A DNA stretch of 64,000 nt from Kappaphycus alvarezii (Eukaryota; Rhodophyta; Florideophyceae; Gigartinales; Solieriaceae): assembly GCA_002205965.3 (NCBI GenBank), contig NADL03000532.1, positions 62,001-126,000 of the forward strand. The letters run 5' to 3'. The notes under the pieces are model-generated. The model was not told the DNA's origin. It made no database searches and saw only the letters and a list, made by a program, of their open reading frames with translations. This document shows positions 24,882 to 35,179 of the stretch, piece after piece. Made by a program: the position numbers and the translations under genes. Position 1 is the first letter of the stretch. The number at the start of each line of letters is the position of its first letter.

Positions 24882-26660
24882 TTATTCCAGCAAATTAAAC
24901 GATACTTTTTGTATAAGTCTCCTGAGAAAGGAAAAGTACACCTTCGTTAGTTTCAACCTTAAATCCGAGAATGTATTGAAAACTTCCCAAATTAGCGGTG
25001 GACCACCCAACTTCCTTTTGACATCAGCGAAGATGATTTTCCTGATGAATACAGGAGGAAATCCACGTACGTTACAATGTAAGGGCGTTTGGTTGAGAGA
25101 AGAGCCATAAAGGGGCAGCTTCTTGAAGTTGCTCTCTTGAATAAAACACGAGAGACTACCTTTCAAAACTTTCCATACCTCGCACCACAATTTAAGTGCT
25201 TGTAGAAGCCCGTACAATGCTTTACGAAGTTTAACGACTTTTCGGCGTGAAGATGAGATCTCTGGAATTTTTGAGAGCTTTATAAATATGAGCGAAGATT
25301 CAGGAAGCGTGACATGGATGAATGATTCTTTCACATCTAGCTCTTTAATTTTTCAATCACTTGCAATAGCAACGAAAAAGAGGTCGCGATCAATTTCAAT
25401 GCATTTAGCAGGTGCATCAAAATAGTAGACTAGATACGTTTGAAAGTTTCCTCTAGCAACGAGGCATGACTTGGACCGTGCCAGTCTTCTCTTCACGTAT
25501 CGCTAACTATTTTATAATGTAGCTGACAAAAGGGCATGTACTTGCTTCAATTGCTAAAACTACTTCCTCAGTCCAGGCATCGTGTTTGCATAAGGTATCG
25601 AATTCATCTTCAATTACGGGTTTCCACTTTTCGGCATCCGGTTCTAAGATCCTGAGAACATTTTGGCTCATACTTTTCATTAATGAATTCAGTTTGTGCC
25701 AAATAGTTTTAGTCCATCCGCCGACGTGGTCTCAGATTGTAAGGCCTTGATATTTTTATCAAGATTTTCATGGGTTAATTTTCATTGTGAGACTCATCAT
25801 CATTAAAAACCTCTGGTTCGTTCTACTCGGAGGTAATATAAATAATCGCATCACTCTATCCATTACTAAGTAGGCACTTATTATCAGAATCAAACTGATA
25901 GTGTTGTCTTTGATGTTCTTTCGTTTAAATATCGATGACCACAAATAGGTTGTAATTCTCATTTTGAATGCCCCCGTTGATGGTTACACTCCTCGAAACC
26001 AGGTAATTTGGACTCTTGAGCTCTGTTATGCTTGGTGTGTTCGATAAAAAAACCTGATAGCACATATTATAAAATTGTATCTTCATGAAGGAGGTATACA
26101 CCGGAACTAGCGCATTGAGCTAATGTTTTAATTTCCTTGTTGTAGATTGCTGGAAAATATTATATCTGAAAGGATTTATATGCATCAAAGCTCATGGTAC
26201 AGATGGCAAAAGGACTTATTGAAGAATATTAGTTGTCACTGAATAAATATCTTAATTTTTACAGTCAGTAACGTGCTGAACTGCGTACTTTCGGCATTTA
26301 TCTTTACTTTTGCTTTTGAGAGACGCTTCCTTTAAAATTACTAGATAGCATGGTGTTACCTTTTGCACCAGTCCATTGAATTGAGGTGTGCCCACAGTTG
26401 TAACTGATGATATTACCTTTCCTTTCCAAGCTGTTCCAATGCCCGACTGAGTTCAATTCCATCATCAGTACGATTCTCCCTGACTGCTCAAACCATATCA
26501 CAACTGCAAAAAAACTAACCAATACAGTCCACAAAAATGTGCACAGAGAAGTACTCGACGATAACATAGGAAAGTTGTTCCGCACTAGTATGAAACTTCC
26601 TGCTGACAAGAAATAGGTGTACTGCGCCCCATGCCCCGAATTCCAAACAAGCATTGATCC
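24882..26660 (-). mobile_element. Ty1/copia LTR retrotransposon fossil (integrase and RT pieces)
   Basis: On the minus strand an integrase part comes first (about 26.65-26.3 kb), with a degraded TPQxNG-type block. A reverse transcriptase part lies at about 25.33-24.88 kb with RRKVVKLRKALYGLLQALK, the diagnostic copia RT block. The order integrase before RT fits copia. No LTRs, protease or RNase H were found. It is heavily broken and older than the copia copy at 39-48 kb. Confidence 0.7.
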
Positions 26661-26799
26661 GCTGGAGGTCTAGGTATAACTATGATTTATCTGCCAATAC
26701 CCGATCTTCTCTCCGGATTTTAAGTGTCTAATAACTTTTTTCTGGGAATCCATTACATTTATGGCGATCATCATATGCGCTGCTTACCCGGGGACAAAT

Positions 26800-27370
26800 A
26801 ATTACCCGCTATGACCTTCAGGTGACCTTTTGGCTGGAGACACTGCAAAGACTGCTCATAACCCGGCAGTCGGGCATCGACAAGGCTTTTACTGCACCAG
26901 GCCCGATATTCGGGCAACAGAAAGAGAGGGAGATATCTACATCTTCGAGATGACCTTCGTACACCCCCTATCACTCTCCAATAGAACAGAGAAACAGTTT
27001 AGGGTTGTATATTATAGCTATCCCAGAGTTTCCCACACAAAAACAATTGACTTAGAAAGGAGTGCCGAAACAGTGATGGGAGAGGAACTAAGCTCCCTAA
27101 AAGGACGCCTTCTGGCCACCCGTCATGCAGGCTGCATTCAACATGACGGCTGGATTAGAAGAGAGATTGTTTCAACCCATTGAACTCCCTCGACAAGGCG
27201 AGCACTTCAAAACGGGAGTAATCATGCTCTCATTGCAACTCCCACCGGGGCATTTCGATTTTTGGCTGTATCAATATCTGTTCTCAGTGGTTGGCACCTG
27301 GAGGCATATCTCACACTTACCAACGATTTGAGGAACATATTATTGAAGGCCATGGAAAAATATGGAAAAG
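26800..27370 (+). mobile_element. LINE-like fragment, nuclease domain and C-terminal tail
   Basis: The frame 26,830-27,183 carries TRPDIRATEREGD, then IYIFEMTFVHPL, a clear version of the RPDI...YDVTVIHPL nuclease signature seen in the longer copy at 55-56 kb. It continues into a GEELSSLKGRLLATRHAGC tail also seen at 61,985-62,203. The reading frame shifts after about 27,125. Reverse transcriptase is absent. Confidence 0.65.
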
Positions 27371-27850
27371 CCCCGGCTGTGCTGACTTAAGGACACGTTG
27401 CAGCAGCAGCTATAACCAATGCGGCCTTTCTGTTGAGTAGCGTTGAGGTTCTTGTAATACAGGAAATGGTCCTACCGAAGGGATCACTAACTTACAAACA
27501 AATTAACGATCCAGTCCCTGAATCTGCTCACTGTCCTTTCCAAATTTGCTTACCACCCTCTAGATATTTTAGTACTGTATCCTCTCCTCCAAATCTACTC
27601 TAAATCAGCATTTTACGTCTTATTTATCTACTTTTTTCATCAAATTCACTCCCTATGTAGAAATTTCACGCAAATTCGCTACTGCAATATCGATTTTAAT
27701 TTTTAGTACCGATTCTAATCCGTCTGTAAGGTGTACTTAAACCCATTTTACCCAACTTTTGTTGAGATCCACCAACCTCTTTGCACACTACCCTCCCCCT
27801 CACACCCTCTTTCCTCCATTCACAATCGCCCCACTAAATTTACAACCAAA

Positions 27851-28436
27851 ATGAACAACCTTCGCCCCTCCGCCCTCATCATCAAAAACGCCCTCTCGCC
27901 CCTTAAACAACCCTGCGCCCGCTTTATATGGCCCGACGGACGCAGAAGACTATCTGCGACGCCAGACTAAGAACGAGATAATCAAGTTTGTCCGCGAACT
28001 CCTCGTCGAGGATGGGCCCGAGGAGGTGGCTGAGGGTCAGGAGTGGGAAGTCGAGGAGGGAGCTGGGGAGACTTTCGAGGAGTGGGCAGCCCCGGAATTG
28101 GTCTACGAGGTTGACGAAAAGAAGGACGGGTATGATGATGAAGAAGAGGACGAGGAAGATATTGAGGAGGATGAAGAAAAAGAGGACGAGGAAGAGGACG
28201 AGGAGGAGGAGGAAAAGGAAGACATGGGAAGTGTTGGAATGCTGGAACCGGGGCTGGAAATTATGGAACAAGTTGTAACGACGCTGGAACCAGATGGAGA
28301 TATCTTTAGTAGTTTAGATATATCCCAGGGGAAAATAAAGAGCTATGAGCCGTTCACAGATATTTTTTGGGACTGCTTGGGCAGCATGGATATTTTGGAG
28401 GACTTGTTTGGATCTGATGTCGAGAATGGGACATAA
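27851..28436 (+). mobile_element. Acidic-protein reading frame inside the LTR, copy 1 (broken)
   Basis: The frame starts at an ATG within MNNLRPS. It carries a GPTDAEDYLRRQ block, an aspartate/glutamate-rich run and a conserved tail with LEPDGDIFSSLDIS, SYEPF and DCLGSMDILEDLFGSD before the stop. Two other copies at 35.3-35.9 kb and 63.05-63.63 kb keep the same start, middle block and tail. The copy is broken. I do not recognise the family. Acidic clusters alternating with bulky hydrophobics in the tail are typical of transcription activation domains, but that role is inference. The frame lies upstream of the LTR TATA element, i.e. in the U3 position. Confidence 0.6.
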
Positions 28437-28558
28437 GGGGACCATATCGATCGTTTTTTTCCTAAGTGTCTTTTGTTAGAGTATATCAACGACACAAAGT
28501 GTTTTTATGAATTTCCTGGTATCTTCGGTATTTTTGTTTGGATTATAGTGGCAGCCAA

Positions 28559-28575
28559 AAGTACATATAAGCTGA
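28559..28575 (+). promoter_or_regulatory. TATA element of the LTR
   Basis: AGTACATATAAGCTG is located about 310 bp before the LTR end. The equivalent positions in the copies at about 304, 36,065 and 63,757 read CTATATAAG or a close variant, so the element is conserved in place. It probably marks the U3/R boundary. Confidence 0.5.
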
Positions 28576-28876
28576 TTAAACTGCTTCTGCTTGTGGAAGT
28601 CAAGCAATTTGGCAAGCAACTTCAAGTCAAATCCAGAGTAGTAGGAAGTTGAGAGTCAACTCCAGACCAAGAAACATTTTTCCTACGTTGGTCGCATAGC
28701 ATCAGTGGTAGATCCTGCCCCTTCCAGACTTGCTTGTAGCCCTCTCCACTTTCTTCCATGTACACGCCTTTTTATTAGTTCAACCATACCACGGTAGCAC
28801 TTTTGTCGATTGCAACACCTCCTTGGGTACTTGGTTGTGTGTATCTCTTCTTTCGACGATTTATCCCTATCATTTG

Positions 28877-29681
28877 GTACTCTTGTGGAGGGGATTGCAC
28901 CCAGGTAATCGTTCTGTGGAGTACTAGGGAAAAATTTGTAAGCTTTTTCTGTAACCATGGATCTCAACGCTTCTCGTATAACGTTCAGAGGGGGCAAGAG
29001 TGAAGACGTTGACGAGTTTCTCTATACATATGTTACTGTTTTGATGCGCGAGAAGAGCGATGAAGAGAAGGCCGCAAGTATCTTCGACTATCTTCATGGT
29101 GACGCAAAGCACAAATATAAGGCCAAGTTTATCAACTGGTGGTCTCTTAACGGGAATGGGCATAACTTCGGTGAGGTATGAGTGGCTTTTGAAAGAATTT
29201 ACTAAGGAGGTAGAACCAGATGAGATGATTCGTACCGCCATAGAGGCCCGGCTCAACTTCGACGATTTGTTAAGCTCATTGGTGTACTTGTGTGACCTCT
29301 ATGAAAAAGCTGAGTTCAACGCCCAAGCCAAGTACGGAATGCTGCGTAAGGCGGTGATCGGGGATAGGCGGCTCTCTGATTTCCTCCTCATCGAGGGCCC
29401 TCACATTTTAAATGACCGGAAGGGTACCAAAGTAGAATTTGTAAAACATTCGGAGACGTTTCAGTCACTGAGTGAGGTACCGAGGGAAACCCGTACATCG
29501 ATGTCTATCGTAAATCCTGAAAAGAATTATCAAGGACCGGCTACTAGTGCAGAAACATTGGAATCCGTCAAGAGCGATGTCAAAAACTTGCAAGAGAGGT
29601 TGGAAACCCGATTCGCTTACAACGCCTTCTTCTTGGGGTAGTTCGTTCTGAGTATCCTCTCCTGAAGATTTACCCCTATCA
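28877..29681 (+). mobile_element. Internal remnant: primer site, gag and end of the 3' LTR
   Basis: A TGG-starting phrase at about 28,875 just after the LTR may be the primer-binding site, though its tRNA partner was not identified. The gag frame begins at 28,957 with ITFRGGKSEDVDEF and DYLHGDAKHKYKAKF, the pattern of Ty3-type retrotransposon gag, and fades at about 29,640. At 29,665-29,681 GATTTACCCCTATCA reproduces the LTR end, so only the last few bases of a 3' LTR survive and pol is gone. The element is therefore a deletion derivative and is broken. Confidence 0.6.
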
Positions 29682-30099
29682 GTTCTCGTAAAGGTTTCTG
29701 ACTACAAAAATTTAATATGACAATCAAATTTGAAATGTGATAGGGTTTTAGCCATTACTTCTTTCACAGTAAACTAACCCCTTCTTTCCCCTTCTATATT
29801 CCACTCGCAAGGGAACAGCCCAAGAAATTACACCTCAATGAGAGGTGCATTTGAAAATTTAAGTGTGGCTTAGTTTGAGTCTAATCAATTAGAGTGCTTG
29901 CAGACGGAGGAGGAGCGATTTTTGAGGTATTTACCCTGCCTCTGCGTTTTACGGGACTAGTCGAAACGAGAGTGGTGCGGGCAAATCATACTCAATTTGA
30001 TTGTGCCGTGCGTAGATTCTACAATTTGCGGTAGAGAGCCAGTGATCTCACGTTGCTTATTTCCATAACGCAACCCAAACTGATGCGGAAATATAGCGA
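29682..30099. other. Intergenic DNA
   Basis: No gene is seen. A CACAGTAAACTAACCCC phrase at 29,767 resembles the LINE end motif. Confidence 0.4.
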
Positions 30100-30363
30100 C
30101 TAGGCACTGACCGACACGAAGCATTTGCGTTCTTGTCCCAGCTCGAATTTGTTAGGAATTCGGCCGTCTTCTTCCCGATACTGAGTAAGAGAACATTTCA
30201 CCAAATGGGACAAAATGTTTAACCGCATTCGGGTGACATTGAACCTAATAGAGATCAAAGTGGGACTATGTTTATCCGTGGACGGATTAGTCTTTAGAAT
30301 ATAGAAAATAAAGATGCCTACCGGTAAAACGGGTAGAAATACATAGACGTAAGCCTTTTTCAT
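30100..30363 (-). CDS. Hypothetical protein with an N-terminal membrane anchor
   Basis: An 87-codon frame starts at an ATG (30,363). It begins MKKAYVYVFLPVLPVGIFIFY, a lysine pair followed by about 18 hydrophobic residues, which is a signal-anchor or signal peptide. A polar, arginine-containing region with two cysteines follows. In type II Golgi enzymes such an anchor is followed by a long lumenal domain, and the frame could be the remains of such a gene, since protein-like text continues in another frame below 30,100. I do not recognise the family. It lies tail-side of FTR1 on the same strand, about 450 bp away. It may be a pseudogene or a chance ORF. Confidence 0.3.
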   Translation of the reverse strand: MKKAYVYVFLPVLPVGIFIFYILKTNPSTDKHSPTLISIRFNVTRMRLNILSHLVKCSLTQYREEDGRIPNKFELGQERKCFVSVSA

Positions 30364-30809
30364 TTACGGGCAAATTATCTATTCTGGTTCGGTCCTATAC
30401 GCCATCAGAAGTATCAATCTCAACACTGTCCAGCCATTCAGTGCTTGGCAATCACCGAAGCTATATTCTTATTTAATTTAGAGAAGAAAATCTGGGTTTC
30501 TATGCTGCAACTTTACGGGACTTAGAGAATATTGGTGCCTGTTCGCTGAATAGACTGCTCTAATTTCCATATTATTCCAAAGCGATGACATCGGAGATGT
30601 CATTAAAGAATTAGTGGTGCTAGTAAAGGGTAATCACGAGGCACAGCGCGGCCGTTATGTAGCAGTTATTACGGGTGATACTATCCCGCAGTTCCCTCGG
30701 ATCTCAGCCTGATGATATCTTCCAAGCATAGGAAAACCCGAACCTTCTCCTCGGAAAATGAAATCGAATGAAAGTGAGGACTGGTAGGCTAGGAAACATA
30801 AAATAATCG
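30364..30809. other. Intergenic DNA downstream of FTR1
   Basis: No coding pattern. This stretch should hold the FTR1 3' untranslated region and polyadenylation site; no clear AATAAA signal was identified on the minus strand. Confidence 0.35.
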
Positions 30810-32317
30810 TTACGGAGACACTGCTGTAGTCGCTTGGGCACTACCAACATGTGCCAACTCGGGAGTCTTTTCACTTTCCTCCACGCTATCCCCCTCAAGT
30901 TGGACAGCCTCATCGTACAGGTACTCGCCTTCAGGATCAATGTTCAGAGAATAAAGCACGAGAAGGAATGACAAGGTGCCGAAGAAGAAGAAAGTAATGA
31001 CAAAAGAAAATGAAAGAGCGGCAAGGGACGGCCAAGCTGAATCTTCGCGGCCGCGCTCCAAGAAGTCAAAGTCGAAGATGAGACCGAAGAAGAAGAAGAG
31101 GTTGATTGAGCACTCACCGCGGCCCTCACATTCCATCTCGACGAGGTGGAGCACAGTCATGAAAATTGTGAGCAGGCCAAAAGCGATACCAGTAAACAGA
31201 ATTCCGGGCCGTCTGAAACTGGCAAGCGGGCTTAAGAAGCGCTTCGTTACATTGAAAACTAAGACGGACGCCACCATAGAGAGGATAAAACCGAGCGTCA
31301 TGGTAACAAGCCCAATCCAGGTTCGATTGATGAGTACAAAAATGAAGGCGACGAATGTGAAAAGAAGAGACAAAAGGGTGAAGCCTTGTGTTCGGGAGGC
31401 AGTGGATCGGCGAGCGGCACGGATCTGGCCCCAGTTAATGGTGATAAAGATAACAATCACAATGAGCCAATAGGCAAAGTAGGTAGCCCATTCGATGAAA
31501 GTCGGTTTGTCTTGGTAACCAAACAGGGCACGCAACATGCTGAAGAACTCATTATCGCCATCATCACAGCAACCTTCAGTGGACCACAGAGGCGCGTTGT
31601 ACCAGTCTCGCTGGGCGGGAGGCTCGGGCTTCCATGGGCCGAACAGGTCGACCTCCTGAAGCTCATGAAAGGCGTGACTGGTGAGACCGGCAGCGAACGC
31701 CATAAGAATAAATCCACTAAGGTAGAAGAACTTTATAATATCCAGGTTGACAAGCCCCTTGAACACAAGATAACTGACAGCAATACCAACTATGATAGCG
31801 AGGATCCCAGCCAGTGGGATGGACCTCCAGCCACCGACATCATCAGCGTTTGCAGTGCCTATAAGAAACACAACAGTCTCAATTCCTTCACGTAGAACCT
31901 GTACAAAATCATCAGGAAGATAGATATCTTTCGACGAGCCGGCGAACGGTCGCTGTCGACAATTTCCTCAACCTGCTTCTCCATGTTTTCTTGCAGGGCC
32001 TTACCCATATACATCATCCAGATAATCATCCATGTAAGAAGCGCGGCCGCGATGAGGAAAGTAATACCTTCAAAGATCTTCTCTGTTTTTCCAGTGAAGA
32101 CTTGGGAGTCATTAACAAAGAATACAATGGCGAAAGCAACACCAACCGCAACCGATAGCGCAATGCCGGCTATGGCACCAATCCATACCCATTTGCGGTA
32201 TTGTGTAGCTCCGACCTTGTTCAGGTAGGCTAAGACAATACCAACAACAAGACAGGCCTCAAGGACTTCTCGCAGAACGAGGAAGAATGCAGGAATGGAA
32301 AAGATAGAAACCATCAC
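30810..32317 (-). CDS. FTR1: FTR1-family high-affinity iron permease (with a one-base frame break)
   Basis: This gene encodes a multi-pass plasma-membrane ferric iron permease of about 500 residues. In FTR1 proteins the paired REGLE-type motifs coordinate iron, which is handed over from a partner multicopper oxidase. The first motif, LREVLEA, sits in the first helix (residues 15-21). The second, VLREGIETVVFL, lies just after the loop. SHAFHELQEVD follows a later helix, and an acidic cytoplasmic tail ends in AVSP. The two motifs are in different frames. Adding one base to the A4 run at 31,905-31,908 (T4 on the coding strand) would make the frame continuous as IFLMIFVQVLREGIE, so a sequencing or assembly indel is likelier than a dead gene. 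No oxidase partner gene is in the window. The start is the ATG pair at 32,317/32,314, directly before the first helix. Family assignment is firm. Confidence 0.9.
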
Positions 32318-33429
32318 GGGGGTTTAGCACCGGGAAACTGAAAAGGATCTTGGCAGAATGAGAGAAGAATTACGAGAGAGAGGGGGGCTGTTATATGTAG
32401 TTTTTGGTAGATCCCATTCTTGTGCCCCAGGGCCAAAGTTTGAAGTGTGAATTAGAAGTTGACAACCGCAAGCTGAATAGTTGGAGTAGTTGGAAGGGTT
32501 TGAGGTAAATAAAGTGACGGCGAATTCTAGTTGGAAATTGCATATGAGTTGGACCTAGATTCCAAATTTTAAGCACAGAGTGCCGAATCGTACACGTCAC
32601 TGGGCCTGTAAAACTAGTAACAGAACACCGTAAAATCTTCTACTTTTTCTGTGTAAAAAACTCTTGCACGTACAGAACTTCCAGAGTTTGCTACCGAATG
32701 CGCAGCTTGGCTGTACAATATTTTTGGAATCACCGCTACTGAAGATGTAGTTATGGTTAGAATAAACTGACCTTACCATAAACAGTAAACCGGTGGGACA
32801 GGGGTATGTTTTGGAAGTTTCAACTGCCTCGAGGGCCAGATCGGGATAAATTGTGAATGGAAAAGAAGCACAGTTATGCGTCGAAGATAGGGTATTTTGG
32901 TAACTTCCTTTTTCCTACCCAAAAATCCAGTCGCGGTTTCAGGGTCCCACAACCAGCATGTACCAACAAAGAGAATTACAGAAGAACAAGTGTAATATTA
33001 ATTACATATTCCATAACCAAACGGGTACATCTTCTATAAATTAAAAGACCCCCAAATTTCCCATAACTAAATACTCTCACGTATCAGTTAAGTAGAGGTA
33101 ATGCACCGGACCACTAAGCGTTAGCTCCACATGTATTCGTGCGATCTTCTGGCGGTCGAAAGCCTCAATGAAACCGTTATTAGTGACGTCAAGGGCCCGC
33201 ATTCATCAATTTGCCATATTAAAAATTGGTTCCATGAAATCTGAGAAGTCCCTAAGATACTGCTGTCAGCAAATAGTAATGGTAATTTCCAAGACGACCC
33301 AGCTCTACTCCTTTCCGCATGGGGCTTCTGTAGAGAATCAATATTATAAGTGTGGCATGTAAAACCATCTTATATTTTGAACTGCTGTGTCTCAAAATAA
33401 TTTGAGAGCGGCTACTGTATCGCATTTTA
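32318..33429. other. FTR1 upstream region and intergenic DNA
   Basis: Holds the FTR1 promoter, with a purine-rich GAGAGAGAGGGG stretch at 32,370-32,388 (pyrimidine-rich on the gene strand) about 60 bp before the start codon. No TATA element or iron-response motif could be assigned with confidence. The remainder shows no gene. Confidence 0.35.
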
Positions 33430-33730
33430 CCAAGAGGTAATTGATTTGGTTCTTTAATATTTGAAAGGGACGGGTCGGTTATCCCCTGGTGTATGCTAAA
33501 CGTATTCAGGAAAATGAGTAGTGTCACTCGTACTCCTAAAGGGCTGACTCAAAGCCTATCAGCAGGCATACTGCGTTAGACATCAATCACTGCTGCTGCC
33601 GCATGCCTCTGGGTTAAAACCGCTCGAACCGTCCCGTATGTCTCCATTGCCCTAACAGCCACGTTACGCGCCACTTCGGTTAGCACTGCTTAGGCGTCTG
33701 GGTGCCATATCGTCAGAATGCTCATTCTGA
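33430..33730 (+). mobile_element. LINE-tail fragment with dispersed leader repeat
   Basis: It begins with GATTTGGTTCTTTAATATT then GGGTCGGTTATCCCC, shared with 33,818 and 59,075 and, in reverse, 61,555-61,600. It continues into a translated tail resembling ITAAAACL...IALTATLRATSV, whose counterpart at 49,930-50,070 reads SIALKATVHSKSV. The homologous positions keep the same reading frame, which supports a coding origin. It is dead and short. Confidence 0.55.
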
Positions 33731-33814
33731 GAACCAGAACATTTATTCAATCGCTATATTCTTCCCTCATGCAAAGTATAGAATGTCATTCTCTCGTATA
33801 CTACGAGAAACGAT

Positions 33815-33880
33815 CGATTTGGTTCTTTAATATTTGAAAGGTGCGGTTCGGCATTACTTCGAGACTGATACAATACATGG
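33815..33880 (+). repeat. Second copy of the GATTTGGTTCTTTAATATT repeat
   Basis: About 45 bp match 33,437 and 59,075 (GATTTGGTTCTTTAATATT, GGTGCGGTTCGGC). After that the copies diverge. It lies 380 bp from the previous copy, on the same strand. Confidence 0.6.
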
Positions 33881-34199
33881 TATTCATTCGAAACTAAAAC
33901 AATCTGAAACCGGGTATATCTTCCATGAGTAAAACACCCAAACATTCCCTCCTCTGAAACCTATTGATGTGATAGAAGTAGTGTCGTCCGGACATGTACA
34001 ATTTTGCATCGTCTTTAACTTTGGGCCGTCTTATACAAAGCAACATGTCTTATGGTTGGCCATTTTTTAGTCTTGAAAACGACTGTTTACCTCGTATCGT
34101 TGCCCATTTTTTAGCTACAGCCTAATGTGAGTACAAGTATTGGAAAATATGTATTTAGGAGGGATCAAGAAAAGAAACTGAACGAGGACGAAAGTATAG

Positions 34200-34990
34200 A
34201 ACATACTGTGCTGTAGTATCTAGGAATTGCGCGGTGCCTGTCGCCTTTTGTATGCTCTTCGCTGCACCTCGCCGCATCTCACCATCTCTGGAGCTCACGA
34301 GCTTGACTCCGGAATGCAAAGGGGTTTGAAGCACTTCATCTGCGACTTCCCGACATCGTGGACCCTGGCACAGCTCCCCGTTCGCATGGGTGATCTTGGT
34401 TTAACTTCCGCTGCAGTTATCTTCGACGTCTGCTACGTTCCCCCCTCCTTTCTACGCCTCCACTTCTCTTTAATCTTTGCGGTCGCGCCTCTCCGATCCT
34501 GCACTATACTCAAGAACCCCTACAAACCGCTCAGCACAATTACCATCTTCCGGTTACCTTTAACTTGCCGCCATTCTTAGTAGGCTATCTACTCCCTCGC
34601 AGGCCCTGTTATATGATTTCCAGATTATACGACGCATGCGATCATGCACCACACGTATGCTACTGTTTCGTTCTCTCTCTGCTCTATAGCTACTGTGGGT
34701 CCTACTAATCATCGCCGCCTTGCTTCCGTCACTACTTCCCATTCCTTGAGCTCCCTCAAAGCTGCCTTGGCACTCGTACAGCTCCTGAAATATGGCACAG
34801 TGCCATTCGAATACGGCTTGGTTTCCCTCTGTTTTCGGCTACCAAACTTGTAGTTTCTGTGCCTCCGCCTCAACTAGACGTTCACGGCCATGACGCGTCT
34901 ATCTGCCCATGTGCTGATGAATCCACTCGGAGATACAACTGCATTCGAAACTTGCTTATTTCCGAACTCTCCCAGGTCTGATGTGTGCAA
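34200..34990 (+). mobile_element. LINE-like fragment: RT C-terminal part and start of nuclease region
   Basis: The frame 34,227-34,580 contains WTLAQLPVRMGDLGLTSA, the conserved AQLPxRxGGLGL block that follows the reverse transcriptase thumb in these elements. Around 34,880-34,990 another frame reads VHGHDASICPCADES then RRYNCIRNLLISEL, the GDHAxxC and RHNxLRD boxes. The order is correct, but the reading frame changes at least once between the blocks. The DVTV nuclease box is absent; the copy ends near 34,990. Same orientation as the other LINE pieces in this half of the window. Confidence 0.6.
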
Positions 34991-35179
34991 AATTCGCACA
35001 CGAAACAAATCTAGAAGAGGACCAAATTTGGATACAGTATCGGAATTTGGGAGATATTTTTACAGTTTCTGAATTTGGAATATATTTTTAATTTTGTTTT
35101 TAAATTTGGATGTGTGTGGTAGAATCATAGGTTAACTTTTTTTAATTGAAGACACGGTTTGGTTAATATATATCATTAC

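Larger units (their letters stand above)
27532..28872 (+). mobile_element. 5' LTR (about 1.34 kb) containing an acidic-protein frame
   Basis: The proposed LTR runs from TGTCC at 27,532 to CCCTATCA at 28,872, a TG...CA layout. The start is supported by homology with 62,642 onward: both begin TGT, then share TCCAAATTTGCTTA and a TCTAGATATTTT block. The 3' half has a TATA element and the conserved R-U5-like blocks listed for the copy at 205-620. A gag frame begins 85 bp after the LTR end, which argues that this is a real 5' LTR. The U3-equivalent part contains the acidic frame described separately. No matching target duplications were seen. Confidence 0.6.

Noticed and set aside
30976-31473. Plus-strand frame of 165 codons, lysine-rich.
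   Set aside because: It is the antisense of FTR1; the lysine richness comes from antisense of phenylalanine- and leucine-rich helices.
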